Assembly: GCA_947044405.1 (NCBI GenBank)
Contig: CAMRHE010000055.1
Location: forward strand, 552,501 to 616,500
From: Leptodactylus fallax
Taxonomy: Eukaryota > Chordata > Amphibia > Anura > Leptodactylidae
Length of the DNA stretch: 64,000 nucleotides
Direction: 5' to 3'
This document shows, piece by piece, positions 23,706 through 35,290 of the stretch (positions are counted from its first letter, which is position 1; each line of letters opens with the position of its first letter). Position numbers and translations under genes: made by a program. Below the pieces are notes generated by a model. The model was given only the letters and a program-made list of their open reading frames with translations, made no database searches and had not been told where the DNA came from.

Positions 23706-24122
23706 ATGAAAAAAAAGAGAAATGTAAATCCCATCAAGATTTGGTGTGACCTTTGCCCTTTGCCTTCCTTCAGTTCTTCTCGGTACTTGCAGACAGTATT
23801 TGGCAGAACTCTGCAGGGAAGATGTTCCCACCATCTTGGAGAACTCAGCACAGATCTTCTGTGGATGTTGGCTTGCTCCAATCCTTCTGTCTCTTCTTGT
23901 CATCCCAGACAGACTGGAGGATGATGAGATCAGGGCTATATCTGTGGGGGCCATATAATTATTTCCAGGACTCCACCTCCAAAGGACAAAGGTCACACCA
24001 AATATTGATGGGCTTTATATTTCCCTTTTCTTTATTCACAATAATAAACTATTAACTCTTCCATTTTCGAAAGCATTCTAACTTTACAGCATTTTTACCT
24101 AAAACTATGGAATAGTACTATT
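23706..24122. mobile_element. Rearranged Tc1-like element, copy A
   Basis: On the minus strand 23960-23720 preserves the C-terminal part of a Tc1-type transposase (SPDL-like remnant, then SVWDD, KRQKDWSKPTSTEDLC across frames) ending in a KGHTKS-type terminus. To the right, on the plus strand, another terminus reads aaaggtcacaccaaatattg, encoding KGHTKY and stop. This is followed by a Tc1-type terminal region (aaactattaactcttcc, gaaagcattctaactttaca, cctaaaactatggaatagta). The two termini point outward, so the copy is a fold-back derivative or has long TIRs around an internal deletion. Inactive. Confidence 0.7.
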
Positions 24123-24469
24123 TCAGCCCCTCCTGTGTAGACCCTTCTGTAGGCCATCAATCACATTGGCATGGATCTGGTACAGGGCTCTGAGCTTTAT
24201 GTATTACTTTTTCAGCAAGATTGTAATTTGATTACGGCCGGAACAAATCAATATCCAGACAGACTGAGGGCGTCATTAAGTTCTCCGTGTTCTTAGGACC
24301 CGGCGTTACCAGTGATGCTACTTTCTCTATTATTTATAAGGGTAATTTTGGATTATGTTATTATTCATATACAGTTCTAGGTACCAAAAACTAAAAAACT
24401 AAGCATCAGGCCAATTTCACAAAAGCATGATGGGAATATTTTACAAATTCACTTTTAGGGTAAGTACAT

Positions 24470-24760
24470 CTGGACTCCTCTACTTTTCCGCAGCCCGACT
24501 GACTCCTGTTCCAACTTCAGAAATGGCTGACCGTCGTGGTCAGACAGATGTAGTAAAGCTCCTCTAATACATTACAAAGCTAGTGAATTCCTAAGAAAGT
24601 AAATATGTAACAAACTATACATCTATACATATTACTATGTAATTATATAATATAATCAAAATAAAATGATGAATTATTTTTAAAGCCAGAGTTGGTAGCC
24701 TTTTCCGACTCTGACTCCAAGCAAACTGGTCCTGACTACAACTCCACAGCTCTGTGGTTT
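24470..24760 (-). repeat. Dispersed repeat, inverted relative to 27931-28190
   Basis: This stretch reads (inverted) cagagctgtggagttgtagt caggaccagtttgcttggag, and further on tgtatagtttgttacatatt tactttc. Both blocks recur in direct form at 27931-28190 (gatgtgtagtggtagtcagg, atgtatagtttgttacatat). The two copies lie 3.2 kb apart in opposite orientation. Confidence 0.6.
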
Positions 24761-25098
24761 TGGCTACAAAAAACCTGAACATGTGTCCGTATGGGGTTCT
24801 CCCGAAATTATACATCAATGATCTATCCTTGTGTAATCGTGGGCATTTGTTCTCCACCATCAAATTAGCAAACTGGTTGGGCGTTCATATACAGTACAGT
24901 ATGCATGGTAACAGCGACATATGGGCAGCTGTGCCTAGTAGTGCTTTTCTTGCCATTGGCAATGGTAATGAATGGGAGAAGCCATTGTGTTGGAAGAAAC
25001 AAAAAGAATACGAGACTCAGAGAAGCATCGTGGCATCTTCCCTGTGATGACTGGTGGGTACCCCGAGCTGGGTATCAGACATTTGATGGCCTATCTTA

Positions 25099-25262
25099 AA
25101 GCTTGCTCCAATCCTTCTGTCTCTTCATGTCATCCCAGACAGACTGAATGATGTTAAGCTCAGGGCTCTGTGGGGGAACTAACATCACTTCTAAGGCTCC
25201 TCCTCCAGAGGGAAAAGGTCACACCAAATATTGATGGGGTTTAGATTTCTCTATTCTTCATT
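25099..25262. mobile_element. Rearranged Tc1-like element, copy B (truncated)
   Basis: It starts abruptly at gcttgctccaatccttctgt, i.e. within the minus-strand transposase C-terminal region, and crosses the same junction (ctcctcctccagagggaaaa ggtcacaccaaatattg) as copies at 23706 and 54962. The right TIR is mostly lost after gtttagatttctctattctt. Inactive. Confidence 0.65.
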
Positions 25263-26762
25263 GGGCCATGCACAGTCTGAATAAAACAAAATTGCAATGT
25301 GTCCTATTCTGATCCGTTTTTTTTCTTTTGACCACCTGATAATTTAGGGGAAATTTCTTCAGACTGCACACATGGAGCACCCATTTTTTCCATAGTTACG
25401 GTGGTACCGCAGACACTAAAAAACCAAACATGATCTAACATTTCCATATATATATATATATTTTTTTTTTAATTTTTTATTTGTGTTGTAGTTGTGGTGG
25501 CAAAAACTTTTTGACAAACCTGGAAGATTCTTCTTACAATTGAAATGACAATGTCCTACCAGGAGCAACAGAAGAGCCCAGCATTGTAGGATTTCTAATG
25601 GAGGACTTACATTGTATTCTCTGCCGATGATTCTTTGTTTCTAACACTTACATTAAGTTATTAAACTATATTGTTCACAAACACAAATTGTGGAAGGCGC
25701 CAGTTGTCACACTTCCAGCGCTGCCGTCTCATCGTAATTACAGCTCTCTTATGAAGATCTAGTCTTGGCTTCACTAAACCCATACTTTTTGCATCTGATC
25801 AATTTGCAAGTGATGTCTAAATTTGTAAAATATCGCAATTTGTTTATCTTTTTGTAAATGGGTTAAAAATACAAAAGTTCAAAGGTTTCTAATATAAAAC
25901 GATAGATTCTAATGGAAGCAAAGGGAAATGTTTATGGAATATTTTTGCATCAACAATAGGAAGCATTAAATGGGGTTATGTGTATCTAGAATACACATAG
26001 ACACCTTCCTGAACGCCTTCTATTTACTTTTCCAACATATATGTAGGTCCAGACTTTGGTTCTTTGGTGCCCTGGGCAACACATGCTATTGGCCCCCTCC
26101 CACTTATGGTGTAGTGTAGGTACCAAATAATACAACCATACAGTGCTCAAAGAACTCTGGCAGACATCTATTACACCCATACAGACAGGTATTGTAGTGT
26201 AGAAGGGCAAGGACACTACAAAGGAAAGCCACATTTTTGTTACCAGAACCAAAACCTTATTATTCTTGAAAAGACAAGTAATAGGTTCACATGGGATATG
26301 TTAAATATTATTAGATTACAATACTCATAACTTGTAAGAGTTAATTTTAGTCTGCTGATAGCACTCTTCTATCTTACGGTACATGGGTGTGGTTAGGGTT
26401 GTCCAAATACAGTTGTAAAAAGTTTGAGGATGCTAGGGAACACCCCTCTCATGAATATGAATGACTGAGAGACACACATGTCTGGGTCTCCCCGTCTTCC
26501 TGCGACACCTTGAGAGATGTCAGGATTGTCCCACAGAGGCCAACACACAGATGAACAAGCATGAACCAAGATGGAACTGCAAGAGATCCAGATTAAAGAA
26601 ACCTAACCATGAGCTTCTCCCATGATGTAAGCTAATAAGATATTGAGTGATATTTCTGTTATTCTGGAAGTTTTTCCTGTATCTATTTTTCCATGAAGAC
26701 TTTAATAAATTTCCATGTTTTTATAAGAAGCCGAGTCCAATAATGTTACCTTATGGGTCAAC

Positions 26763-27389
26763 ATGAGTAAGAATTTAACCAAGTATACAGTATTTTACAG
26801 ATATAGCAAAAGCTCACTAGTAACTTTAGTCACTCTGGACTCACCACATGGGCCATCGGGCATTACCCCTTTCCTCACAAGCGATGCTTCCTGCCACACA
26901 TGGACTAAGGTTCCAATTTCTCTTGACGTATTAACTATTTCCCAGGACAATGTGGACCGACCAACCAAACTCGTCACTAAGACTACCCTGAAAAAGCATA
27001 AACACTGCTCTTACAGCAAACCACTGCCCTGGTGTGACCGACAGTTTGTACAGTGGCTGGCATGGGGGTCATACAATGGAATGGGCTCGATAACTCCTCC
27101 TGGGGTACAACTTCTAGACGAAAGCAATATTCCAGCCTCGCATGTTGTATCTGCAAAGGAAAAACACAACACTATAGACTTTGTGTCACCAACAGTTACA
27201 TGGCACTTCTCAGCGGAGGCTAACTGGTCTTGGGTGAGGATACTACATATGGCCCTTTACGATTCCCCACCTAAGATTGCGGAAGGAGGATACACTTCCC
27301 TTCAAATAATGGTGTTGCATGTCCTTTGGTTTAAACAAAAAGTGAGGATTTGTGCAAGACAATTCTGGGCAGTGGTGCCTATTCCATAG
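26763..27389 (+). CDS. Unassigned 208-codon ORF (possible retroelement fragment)
   Basis: This ORF is about twice as long as the next longest unexplained ORFs in this AT-rich window. It begins MSKNLTKYTVFYRYSKSS and contains five cysteines and nine tryptophans (for example CDRQFVQWLAWGSYNG and VTWHFSAEANWSWVRIL). It lacks low-complexity or repeat-derived sequence and shows no clear signal peptide. The tryptophan/cysteine content and glycoprotein-like middle could suit a retroviral envelope or other retroelement fragment, but I recognise no diagnostic motif and no flanking gag or pol. It could also be a host exon-less remnant or chance. Whether it is expressed cannot be told; no strong promoter or poly-A signal was identified. 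Confidence 0.35.
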   Translation: MSKNLTKYTVFYRYSKSSLVTLVTLDSPHGPSGITPFLTSDASCHTWTKVPISLDVLTISQDNVDRPTKLVTKTTLKKHKHCSYSKPLPWCDRQFVQWLAWGSYNGMGSITPPGVQLLDESNIPASHVVSAKEKHNTIDFVSPTVTWHFSAEANWSWVRILHMALYDSPPKIAEGGYTSLQIMVLHVLWFKQKVRICARQFWAVVPIP

Positions 27390-27930
27390 TGATAGATGAT
27401 CCGTCCTATGAAACCACATAGATAACTTGTGCCCAAGGGAAGGCCCTGCATATGTCACCATAAAGCAAGTGTGTTTCGTAGCATGTTAAGGGTGCATTCA
27501 GATGTGGCACATTTGCTAAGTACACTCCCTACAGCAAATCCACAATGTGGAATTTGATGGTAATTTGTGGCAAGTGCTATTTATTTTGGTGTAGATATTT
27601 GTGGAAATACTAAAAAAAATAAAAGGGCTGTTTTAATTAATTACATCCAGAAAATCTCCATGAATCTGCAACACAAACATCACATGCAATTTCTTTGCCA
27701 ATGTTTTTTCACTCTGTTGAAGTCAACAGAGAAATCCACAACAAAATGAGCATCCGCCCCGCTGGTTCTTTTTTGCACTTATTTTTTTCTGCAAAACTTG
27801 GCTGTGGATTTCCACAAAGGAGTGTCCACTGCAAAAATACACAGCCAATCCATCACATCTTAATGTTTCATGAACATTTTCAGGGACATGTTACTGCTTC
27901 CTTGTGAATAGTGCTCTATCGTTCTACAAA

Positions 27931-28190
27931 GCAGGGATGTGTAGTGGTAGTCAGGGCCAGTTTTGGGTGGAGTCAAAAAAAATTTTACCAACTCCAGCTT
28001 AAAAATTAAACATTTATTAGATGTATAGTTTGTTACATATTTACTTTCAATATCATTCAATAACTATTTTTTTAATGTATTAGAAGATCTTTACTGTTTC
28101 TGACTGACCATGGCTGTCCGCCCTATATGAAGAGTCAGAGGTGTCACAGGAGTCGGAGTTGGGATGTGGAAAAAGAGGCGTCGGAACACA
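27931..28190 (+). repeat. Dispersed repeat, direct copy of the 24470-24760 family
   Basis: It shares gtagtcagggccagttttgg, atgtatagtttgttacatat and ctgaccatggctgtcc-type phrases (inverted) with 24470-24760. The right part has gaagagtcagaggtgtcaca ggagtcggagttggga, a GAGTCGGAGT-rich end. Non-coding. Confidence 0.6.
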
Positions 28191-28671
28191 TTTTTATAAC
28201 ACAAAGACATAAAAGAATCAACCCAAGACATAGAAAGGAAGGGGTAATGGTGAACATACACCAGCCCCATTGTGCCAGGTCAGGGAGGATTGACCCATGA
28301 TAGCAAAAGATACTGCACTGTCTCGAAATTAAAATACTTGAATGATTTTCTGCAAACTCAAGAGACCCCAGAAAACGTAAGATTTCTCCTTTCCATTAAT
28401 CCTAATGAAGCTAACAAGGGTATACAGCGATGCCGTTACTTGTACCACACATAAAATGAGGCCATTATCAGGATCTGAGACTAAACAATGTCTCCGCCAC
28501 ACGCCGAGCTTTCCACTGAACAAGCTGGTACATTGTGAACTCATTACGCAGCACAATATACATACATACATTAATGAAGGAGCCTGCAGCAATGGAAGGC
28601 TAACCCTACTCATGCCAATACATTATAGGAAGTAACGGACAAATATTAGTGAATGCTTCGTCATGACATAC

Positions 28672-28990
28672 AGGGGCAGATTATCTAATCCTGTCTAATA
28701 TTAAGATTACACTAGACAGTCTTAAACTGCACCAGGTTTATCACAGTGGCTGATAAGTCTGATGCATGTTTACATTGTCCAGTCTAAGCTTATACCACAT
28801 TCTGCCAGAATTTTAGAGCAATTCTGGCACACAGTGGGTCAGATTTACTAATGCTGTTTAAAAGTTAACCAGTGCAACGTTAGACGAGACAGTCTTGTAC
28901 TACACCAGATTTATCATAGTGACTAATGCTGGATGATAAATCTGCACATTATTAGACTGTTCAGTCTCACTTTACACCTCCAATTAGTTG
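28672..28990 (+). repeat. Two tandem diverged copies of a dispersed repeat (~170 bp each)
   Basis: Unit 1 runs gggcagattatctaatcctg ... tagacagtcttaaactgcac caggtttatcacagtggctg ... tgtccagtctaagc. Unit 2 (from about 28843) runs gggtcagatttactaatgct ... gagacagtcttgtactacac cagatttatcatagtgacta ... tgttcagtctcac. Non-coding. Confidence 0.65.
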
Positions 28991-29206
28991 GCTTAGTTTA
29001 CAATAGAAACATGCACCAAATGTGGGCACATTATTTGGTGCACCGTGTTGCAATGAAAGCCTCACTCGTTTTAAGTAAGGCCACACCCCTTTTGACATAA
29101 AAGTGTGTAAAAATTGTCTAAAACACTTTATAATGTGGTGTCTAAAACATATAATAACTGTGTATGTATTGTGTATTTTGAGGGTTGTCCAGTCTTATGT
29201 ATAGAA

Positions 29207-29575
29207 AACTTGAAGGGCATTTGTCACCAGAACCAGCATATCAAGCCAGACCCACGATGATAAGTTAGAGTCACCTAAAGCAAACAGCATTTTCCCAGTG
29301 TGAATTGGTGCCTAAATTGCTGCGATATTGCTGGTTTTTGTCAACATGCAAATTAGCTCTTTGGAGCAATGAGGGTGTAACCATTGCTCCAAAGAGGTAA
29401 TCAGCAACACCCTCATTGCGCCATAGAGCTTATTTGCATATTGAAAAAACAGCAGTCTGTCAATAACCAAGGCACTGATTCACAAGGGGACAACACCCCT
29501 TGATTTGGGAGACCCTAGCCCATCTATCTGCAGGGCTGGGTTGATATTCTAGGTTCTGGTGATACACTCCCTTTA
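29207..29575. mobile_element. MITE with TTTGTCACCAGAACC ends and inner hairpin
   Basis: The left end gggcatttgtcaccagaacc is answered by ggttctggtgatacactccc at 29550-29570. Inside, atgcaaattagctctttgga gcaatgagggtgt and its inverse (aacaccctcattgcgccata gagcttatttgcat) form a strong second hairpin at 29347-29442. A related fragment with the same inner phrase is at 32620-32710. Confidence 0.65.
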
Positions 29576-32500
29576 AAGCGGTCCTTCTTGACTATGCTTC
29601 TTCTTAGGATAGGCTTTCAAAGTTTGATCATCTGGGGTTCCACCTCCAGACCCCTGCTGAGCAGTACAATGAAGGACCGCTTGGAGAGACGGGCCACTTT
29701 ACTGCAATGCAGTGGTCCCTTCCTTACACTGATTTGGGGAGTCCAGGAGGTCGAAACCCCTGTAATCAAACATGGATTGCTTATTCTACGGATAGGATTA
29801 ACAAGAATCCACTACAAAATACAAGACAATATATGTGAATGGGCACGCTATAGATGAATCCCAAAGCATTCTTATGTAGCAGGTCTGCGGCAGATTCTTA
29901 CTACTGTTGCCAGTCCTTGCAACGCAAAAGATGAAATTGGTAGCAAACCCAATGCAAAAGCCACATAGTTAGAGATAGTTAGTTAAATGGCAGAAATACT
30001 ATAATCTTGTTCCCTCTTGTTACACATGGCCGGATTACAGCTCTGCTTTGTAATGAGCCATAATAGGGCATCTATAGAGGTATATCACACACCTCCATAG
30101 GTCTCCACTTTCTTACATAGTCTTTTTTTTTCTTGGAGGAATCACGGGGAGTTTTAACCATTTTACTGTCCTGCTCCACATATACCGCATATAGTACACA
30201 TTGTTCCTGTATAATCCACTCAAGAGACAATATTACTATTCAGTTTCCATCCCTGAACATTCAGGATGAGATGCATAAGTACAACACTCTACGATCTGTC
30301 AACAGTAATGGATATAGTGCTGTAGTACAGTAATAATGATGGATGGGGGGAGGTGGAGAGGTAGGTGGCACCACGTTGGTATATGAGTATACTGCCTGAC
30401 TACATACATCCATTTCCTCCAAGATCTATGGAGGATAATATGACATAATATGCCATTATCAAGTAATATAGGGAGCCTGAAATCGCTCATATTCTATGTG
30501 TAATTGCCATGAAATAATCTCACACTGATACATCTATTACACTGTAATTATGTGGTTACCCCCCCAATATAACATCAGTGATACAATCATATGAAGACAT
30601 TCATTTTTACTAATGGCTCCATTGTCTTAGACTTAATGGATCAGCTGAAGATGCTCAGACTCCTAGTAATAAAAGGGAATCCATCCAGAAAGCAATGACA
30701 TGTATAAGCATTGGGAAATTTCAGAATGAGCCCTGAAGGAACTTGAGAACCTAATATTACCCGTACACCTTTCACAGCTGACAGCTATTCCTCCAGGTGC
30801 CACATACACATTCATATTCATGGGCTCACCGATCAGTTGCAACTCCATAAAAAAAAACAGCGGGGGGGGGGGGGGGGAATACAATGTGGCTTAACTTGGG
30901 ATACGATCCGTATTTGCACCAAAGATGTACCACTTTGCTCTCTCTGCTCCCTATTCACCACTTTTTATGAAAGTGGGTAGAGAGGGAAACAAGGGAGGTT
31001 GAGATGATGTAGCCTTGGTCCATCAGATTTACTATAACTCATACCAGAAAATGGGTGTGAGTAATACCAGAAATGTACGCCAGTCCCTCACTGGTATAGA
31101 TTTCTATTCTAGTGCACAAACCCTCTCATAGTGCACCGCAATTATTAAGAGACCAATCTTAATAAATTTCCCATTGTAAGGAGCAGGATATACAGGTTAC
31201 TACACCTAAGCTCAGGTTACTACAGCTCAGCTCCCATTCACTTGAATGAAACTTTCATTGTTTACTGCCAAGGGATACAAATCTGTCGTAGTCAAGTGAT
31301 AGGCACATGGGTGCATGACTCAAGATATGCATGGGTTACAAGACAGCTCTGATAACTACACTGTGACGGGCCATGCACCTGTGTGTCCATCAGTTGACCA
31401 GGATAACATTTATCTCCTGGAATAACCTCTACCTCCTGTTGCTTTCACTGTTTCCTTCCTCATTGATCAACGGTTTGCTTCATAGTGTTTATGTAATTCC
31501 ATATTGCATTAGATATTTCTGTTCCTCTACCTATTCCTTTGTTGGATGTTGGTTTTTTTATGCATAGTAGCATAATAGGTAATATTTTATTCAGATACTC
31601 ATTGGGAGCCTCATATTGAAGCTTAGCCTCAGGCCAATGGATAAAAGTGGTGTTTTTGGAAAAAAAAAAAAATGTAATTCATTTTGGACAATGGGTTAAG
31701 CCTTTTACTTACTCCATCTACTCATAAGACTAAGGATAAATAGTGACATGACCACATATATTTGTAACAGTCACACGGTTGTCTGAGGTCTCAAGTTGAT
31801 TATTATGTTATATCAAACCCCAAATTTCTTAAAATATTTTTTTCTCATTCTTAAAGAGGATCTCTAAGATTTCAACCTAAGATAGTGATAGCACGCTGTA
31901 TGGTAGCATATAGTCACCAACAATTCAGATGTAAAAATTAGGACTTTTAGGTCCACCAAACTGGATGGGAATGTCACTTTGGGTATGTCTAAATTTTATA
32001 CCTTTTTCGGGTGAAGTTTACAAATTTGCCAGTATTGTTTCCAAAAGTTTGGAAGAGTTCTGCCAAATTTGGGACCGATGGAAAGTACAGGCACACAATA
32101 AGAAACTTTTTGATAATAAGTGCAAAGACTCCCCAATGTATAAAGATTTATTTGTTGGGAGCCAACTATTCTTTTTTAGATTTCAGATGAGCTTGCTATT
32201 GATAGGATCAGGACTAAATGTAGAATAACTGAGATAGTGGAAATGGTAGAATTATAAAATGGTATCAATTCGAGGACGGACAACTGAAGAACTTGGAAAC
32301 TCACAAGACAGTGATGCCATAGAACGACGCCAAGACAATGCATCTCCTGTTCTGTGGGATAGAACATATGGATTATATGGCAGACCCGATTCTCTCTCTG
32401 TCCTAGTGATGTCCCCACACGCTCTCTTTGTTTTCATACGTTTCAGAAGAAGCATTTATTGCTTGTGGTTAAACCTAGGAATACATTCACATGGAGGAAC

Positions 32501-32619
32501 CACAACAGACAAAATTATTATATAGTGGGGATGATTTCTTTTTATAGCAGTTTCAGATAGATAGGTTTTCGTCACTTGAATCAAACAGTGTGTACCCCTT
32601 GTGAATCGCTACCTCTGTT

Positions 32620-32710
32620 GCTGAGATATCACAGTTTTTGTCAATATGCAAATGAGCTCTTTGGAGCAATGAGGGTGTTTTCACTTACCTCTTTGAAGCA
32701 ATGGCAACGC
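32620..32710. repeat. Fragment related to the 29207-29575 MITE
   Basis: Shares atatcacagtttttgtcaat and atgcaaatgagctctttgga gcaatgagggtgt with the inner part of the element at 29207-29575; ends of the element are missing. Confidence 0.6.
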
Positions 32711-32879
32711 ATTGATTTCCCAAGGGCTCCAGCCATGTAAGTGCATTGGCGTCCATTCACAAGGAGGCGTTAGGACCCATCCTCCTAATCAATGGGGGAC
32801 CCGGCGATTGTGCCCCAGCAATCAGACATTTAATCCCTGTCCTCTGGATAGGGGATGTGTCCATAACGGGACAACCTCT

Positions 32880-33600
32880 TTAATAACGGATAACCAATCC
32901 TTAGGACAAGTCATGAACTGAAAATCACTGGGGTCCAACAACTGGGATCTATGCAATCAGCTGTATGAAGCAGCAGTGGTGATCCCTGAGTGCCACTTCC
33001 ACTTCACAGGCCGTGTGGCGTCATTCTCATCAGTCAGTTCATCGCCAGTGATAGGTTGAGCTGCAATACCAAGCCCAGGTGCTATATGATGCATGCTACT
33101 GTTGGTAAGCAGTAAAAATGCTGCAGCTCCTACCCAAATGCGGCGGCCTCTTATTGGCAAGAGTTTTGGTTGTCAGACACCCACCTATCTTCAATTGATG
33201 ATGTATCCCAAGGATCAGTCATAAATTAAATTCCTTTAAGCTGTAAATGTCCCACCCGAGGATCTGAACAGTCAAAAAAATTGAAAAAGAGCTTTCTCAT
33301 GAAGACAACATATCCTATATTCACAGCACTGGGACCCCCACCAACGATGACAACAGGGTACCGTTTGAATAAAGTGGTCACACAGATACTTCATTCACCT
33401 CTGTGGGGCTGCTGGAGATAGCCAAGAGCAGTATTTAATTTCTCTTGGTAGCCCCATAGAGATCTGTGGAGCATCAAACGAGGGTCTAAGGAACTTCCAT
33501 TCTTGTTAATGGTGGGGTCCCAACAATCAAAACCTACTGACCTGACACTTATTTCCTATCTTGTGAATAAAGGATAACTTATGTTTGTGGGAAAACCAAT
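32880..33600. repeat. Two copies of the common anuran dispersed repeat
   Basis: The first copy (about 32880-33240) has gataaccaatccttaggaca ... ggggtccaacaactgggatc ... gctgtatgaagcagcagtgg and a terminal hairpin partner (gatgtatcccaaggatcagt). The second (about 33250-33600) has cagcactgggacccccacca and ctgtggggctgctggagata. Same family as 2930-3945. Non-coding. Confidence 0.5.
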
Positions 33601-33815
33601 TTAAGTAGCCAATAGTTTTGACTATGTATACAAATGTCTCATCACAGACAACCCATTTAATATGGGAGCCACCATGTTGATCAACTGATCCAAGTCCTGT
33701 AGGCCACAACTAGTCCTACATTATCCTTGCAGTGGCCACTACAGGGGAAAAGTAGTATTACATGTCAGCCTGCTTGTTAATGACTGTGCTACTCAAAAAA
33801 TTATATGTTTCAGAT

Positions 33816-34247
33816 TTAAAGAGGACTTTTCACCACCTCCATCAATTCAAGTTCTGTAAATAGGCGCTGCCCCACTGATTCCAGCATAGTTGGAATTTTC
33901 TCTCTAGCCCCCACGGTTCTCGAGCAAGAAGTGCAGTTAGCTTTGGCTCCTGATGTGCTATGTGAGCTCTGTAATGTCAGGTAGGGGGCGTGATTCAGAG
34001 CTCCAATCAGAGGCATACAGTGTCAGAGCTCAGAATCACCCACCTTGTCTGCTCTTGCCTGACCCCGCCCCCCCTGACAGTACAGAGACTAAATAGCATA
34101 TCAGGCACCAAAGATAACAGCATTGATTGCTCAGGAATGGTGGGGGCTAGAGAAAAAAATGCCAACTGTGCCGAAATCAGTGAAGCAGCAGCTATTAAAT
34201 GATGTAAAGAGCTGCACTTGTTGGAGATGGTGAAAGATCCTCTTTAG
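33816..34247. mobile_element. MITE, AGAGGACC family, TTAA-flanked
   Basis: The left end is TTAA followed by agaggacttttcaccacctc; the right end is ggagatggtgaaagatcctc ttta. The ~430-bp element also pairs internally (agttagctttggctcctgat gtgctatgt versus atagcatatcaggcaccaaa). Other copies: 53251-53551 (shorter, cleaner ends) and 22832-22985 (truncated). TTAA target sites are used by piggyBac- and Kolobok-type transposons; which one applies is not settled. Confidence 0.7.
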
Positions 34248-34249
34248 AG

Positions 34250-34660
34250 TGGTTTTCCAGCCCCAAATGCATTTTTGATTTCTATGACATCTCCAAAAGA
34301 TAGATCCTCAGTATGTGATCTGTGGAGGTCCAACACTCAGACCCTGCACATATCTGTTGATCCGGCTACCTCCGGGCACCAGAAGCTACAGCAGTGGACT
34401 AGGAGCGGAAACAGCCTGCTCCTTTTCAAGTAACAGAAGTGGAGCTGCAGGCTATATAGCGTTGGCGCCAGGTTACTTTTGCTTGAATAAGAGCAGAGAT
34501 GCTTCGGCTCCGCGTGCACTGCTATAGCTTCTGGTGCCCGGAGGCAGCTGGATGAGCAGATCTGTGCCGAGTCTGGGTGTCTGACTCCCAATGATCAGAT
34601 ACTGGTGGCCTATCCAGTGGATAGGTCATCAGTATCAAAATGGATTTGGAGGCCGGAAAT
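34250..34660. repeat. Common anuran dispersed repeat, fold-back copy
   Basis: Left phrases tccccaaaagatagatcctc-like and gatctgtggaggtccaacac are answered by ctgactcccaatgatcagat and tatccagtggataggtcatc agtatc. The middle shows the inverted pair gctacctccgggcaccagaa gctacagcag / gctatagcttctggtgcccg gaggcagctgg. Non-coding. Confidence 0.55.
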
Positions 34661-35208
34661 CTTCTTTAAGACCTTTATGGAGCACATGAACAGTGTCATC
34701 CGTGTGAAGATCGGTCAATAGCCACATGGCTACAATGTCAACACAAATCAAGAGTGAGTTGTGTAAATTCTCACAATGAGGCCTGTTGGCAAAACACACT
34801 TCATCTTGTAGGACTATACACAAGCAAGGTAAATGTAATAAATAATACAGCAAGTCACACCAAACATCATGAAAGCAGGAAGAACAAATAAAAGCAAGAT
34901 ACGGATTAAGTGTTGCTTGCGGCAATGAACGGAGAAGACTTCATATTGTATTGTCTGTGTACAGAGGGATTATACAGGCGTTATTACAACAAGCCTGCCT
35001 TTCATTGGAAAGATGAAGAGCCATACTGCCAGCCAGCAGATCTGCCTTCACAGCAAATCACAAATGCACACAAAGAATGCATTCCTATACAATATATACT
35101 GCCCCCACCAGCGCGACCTGACAAACTACTGTACATCACATCAGCCACAGCAATTACCTTGGCCAAGATGCAGCACATTAGCAGCAGTGCAAGCATCCAC
35201 TTCCTATC

Positions 35209-35290
35209 TAGCAGAGCTGAGTTTGTCATTTGGCACAAACCATCACATCATTATATCATCTGTGCTTATACACAGGACTGCAGGTAAACC
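35209..35290 (+). mobile_element. Partial copy of the TAGCAGAGCTGA MITE family
   Basis: tagcagagctgagtttgtca tt at 35209-35230 is identical to the left ends of the two elements in BNIP3 intron 1, and ggactgcaggtaaacctctg matches the interior of the 42578 copy. No matching right terminus was found. Confidence 0.55.

Noticed and set aside
23583..24055. ORFs on both strands around the Tc1 copy
   Set aside because: They are frame-shifted pieces of the dead transposase and its antisense; no functional protein remains.
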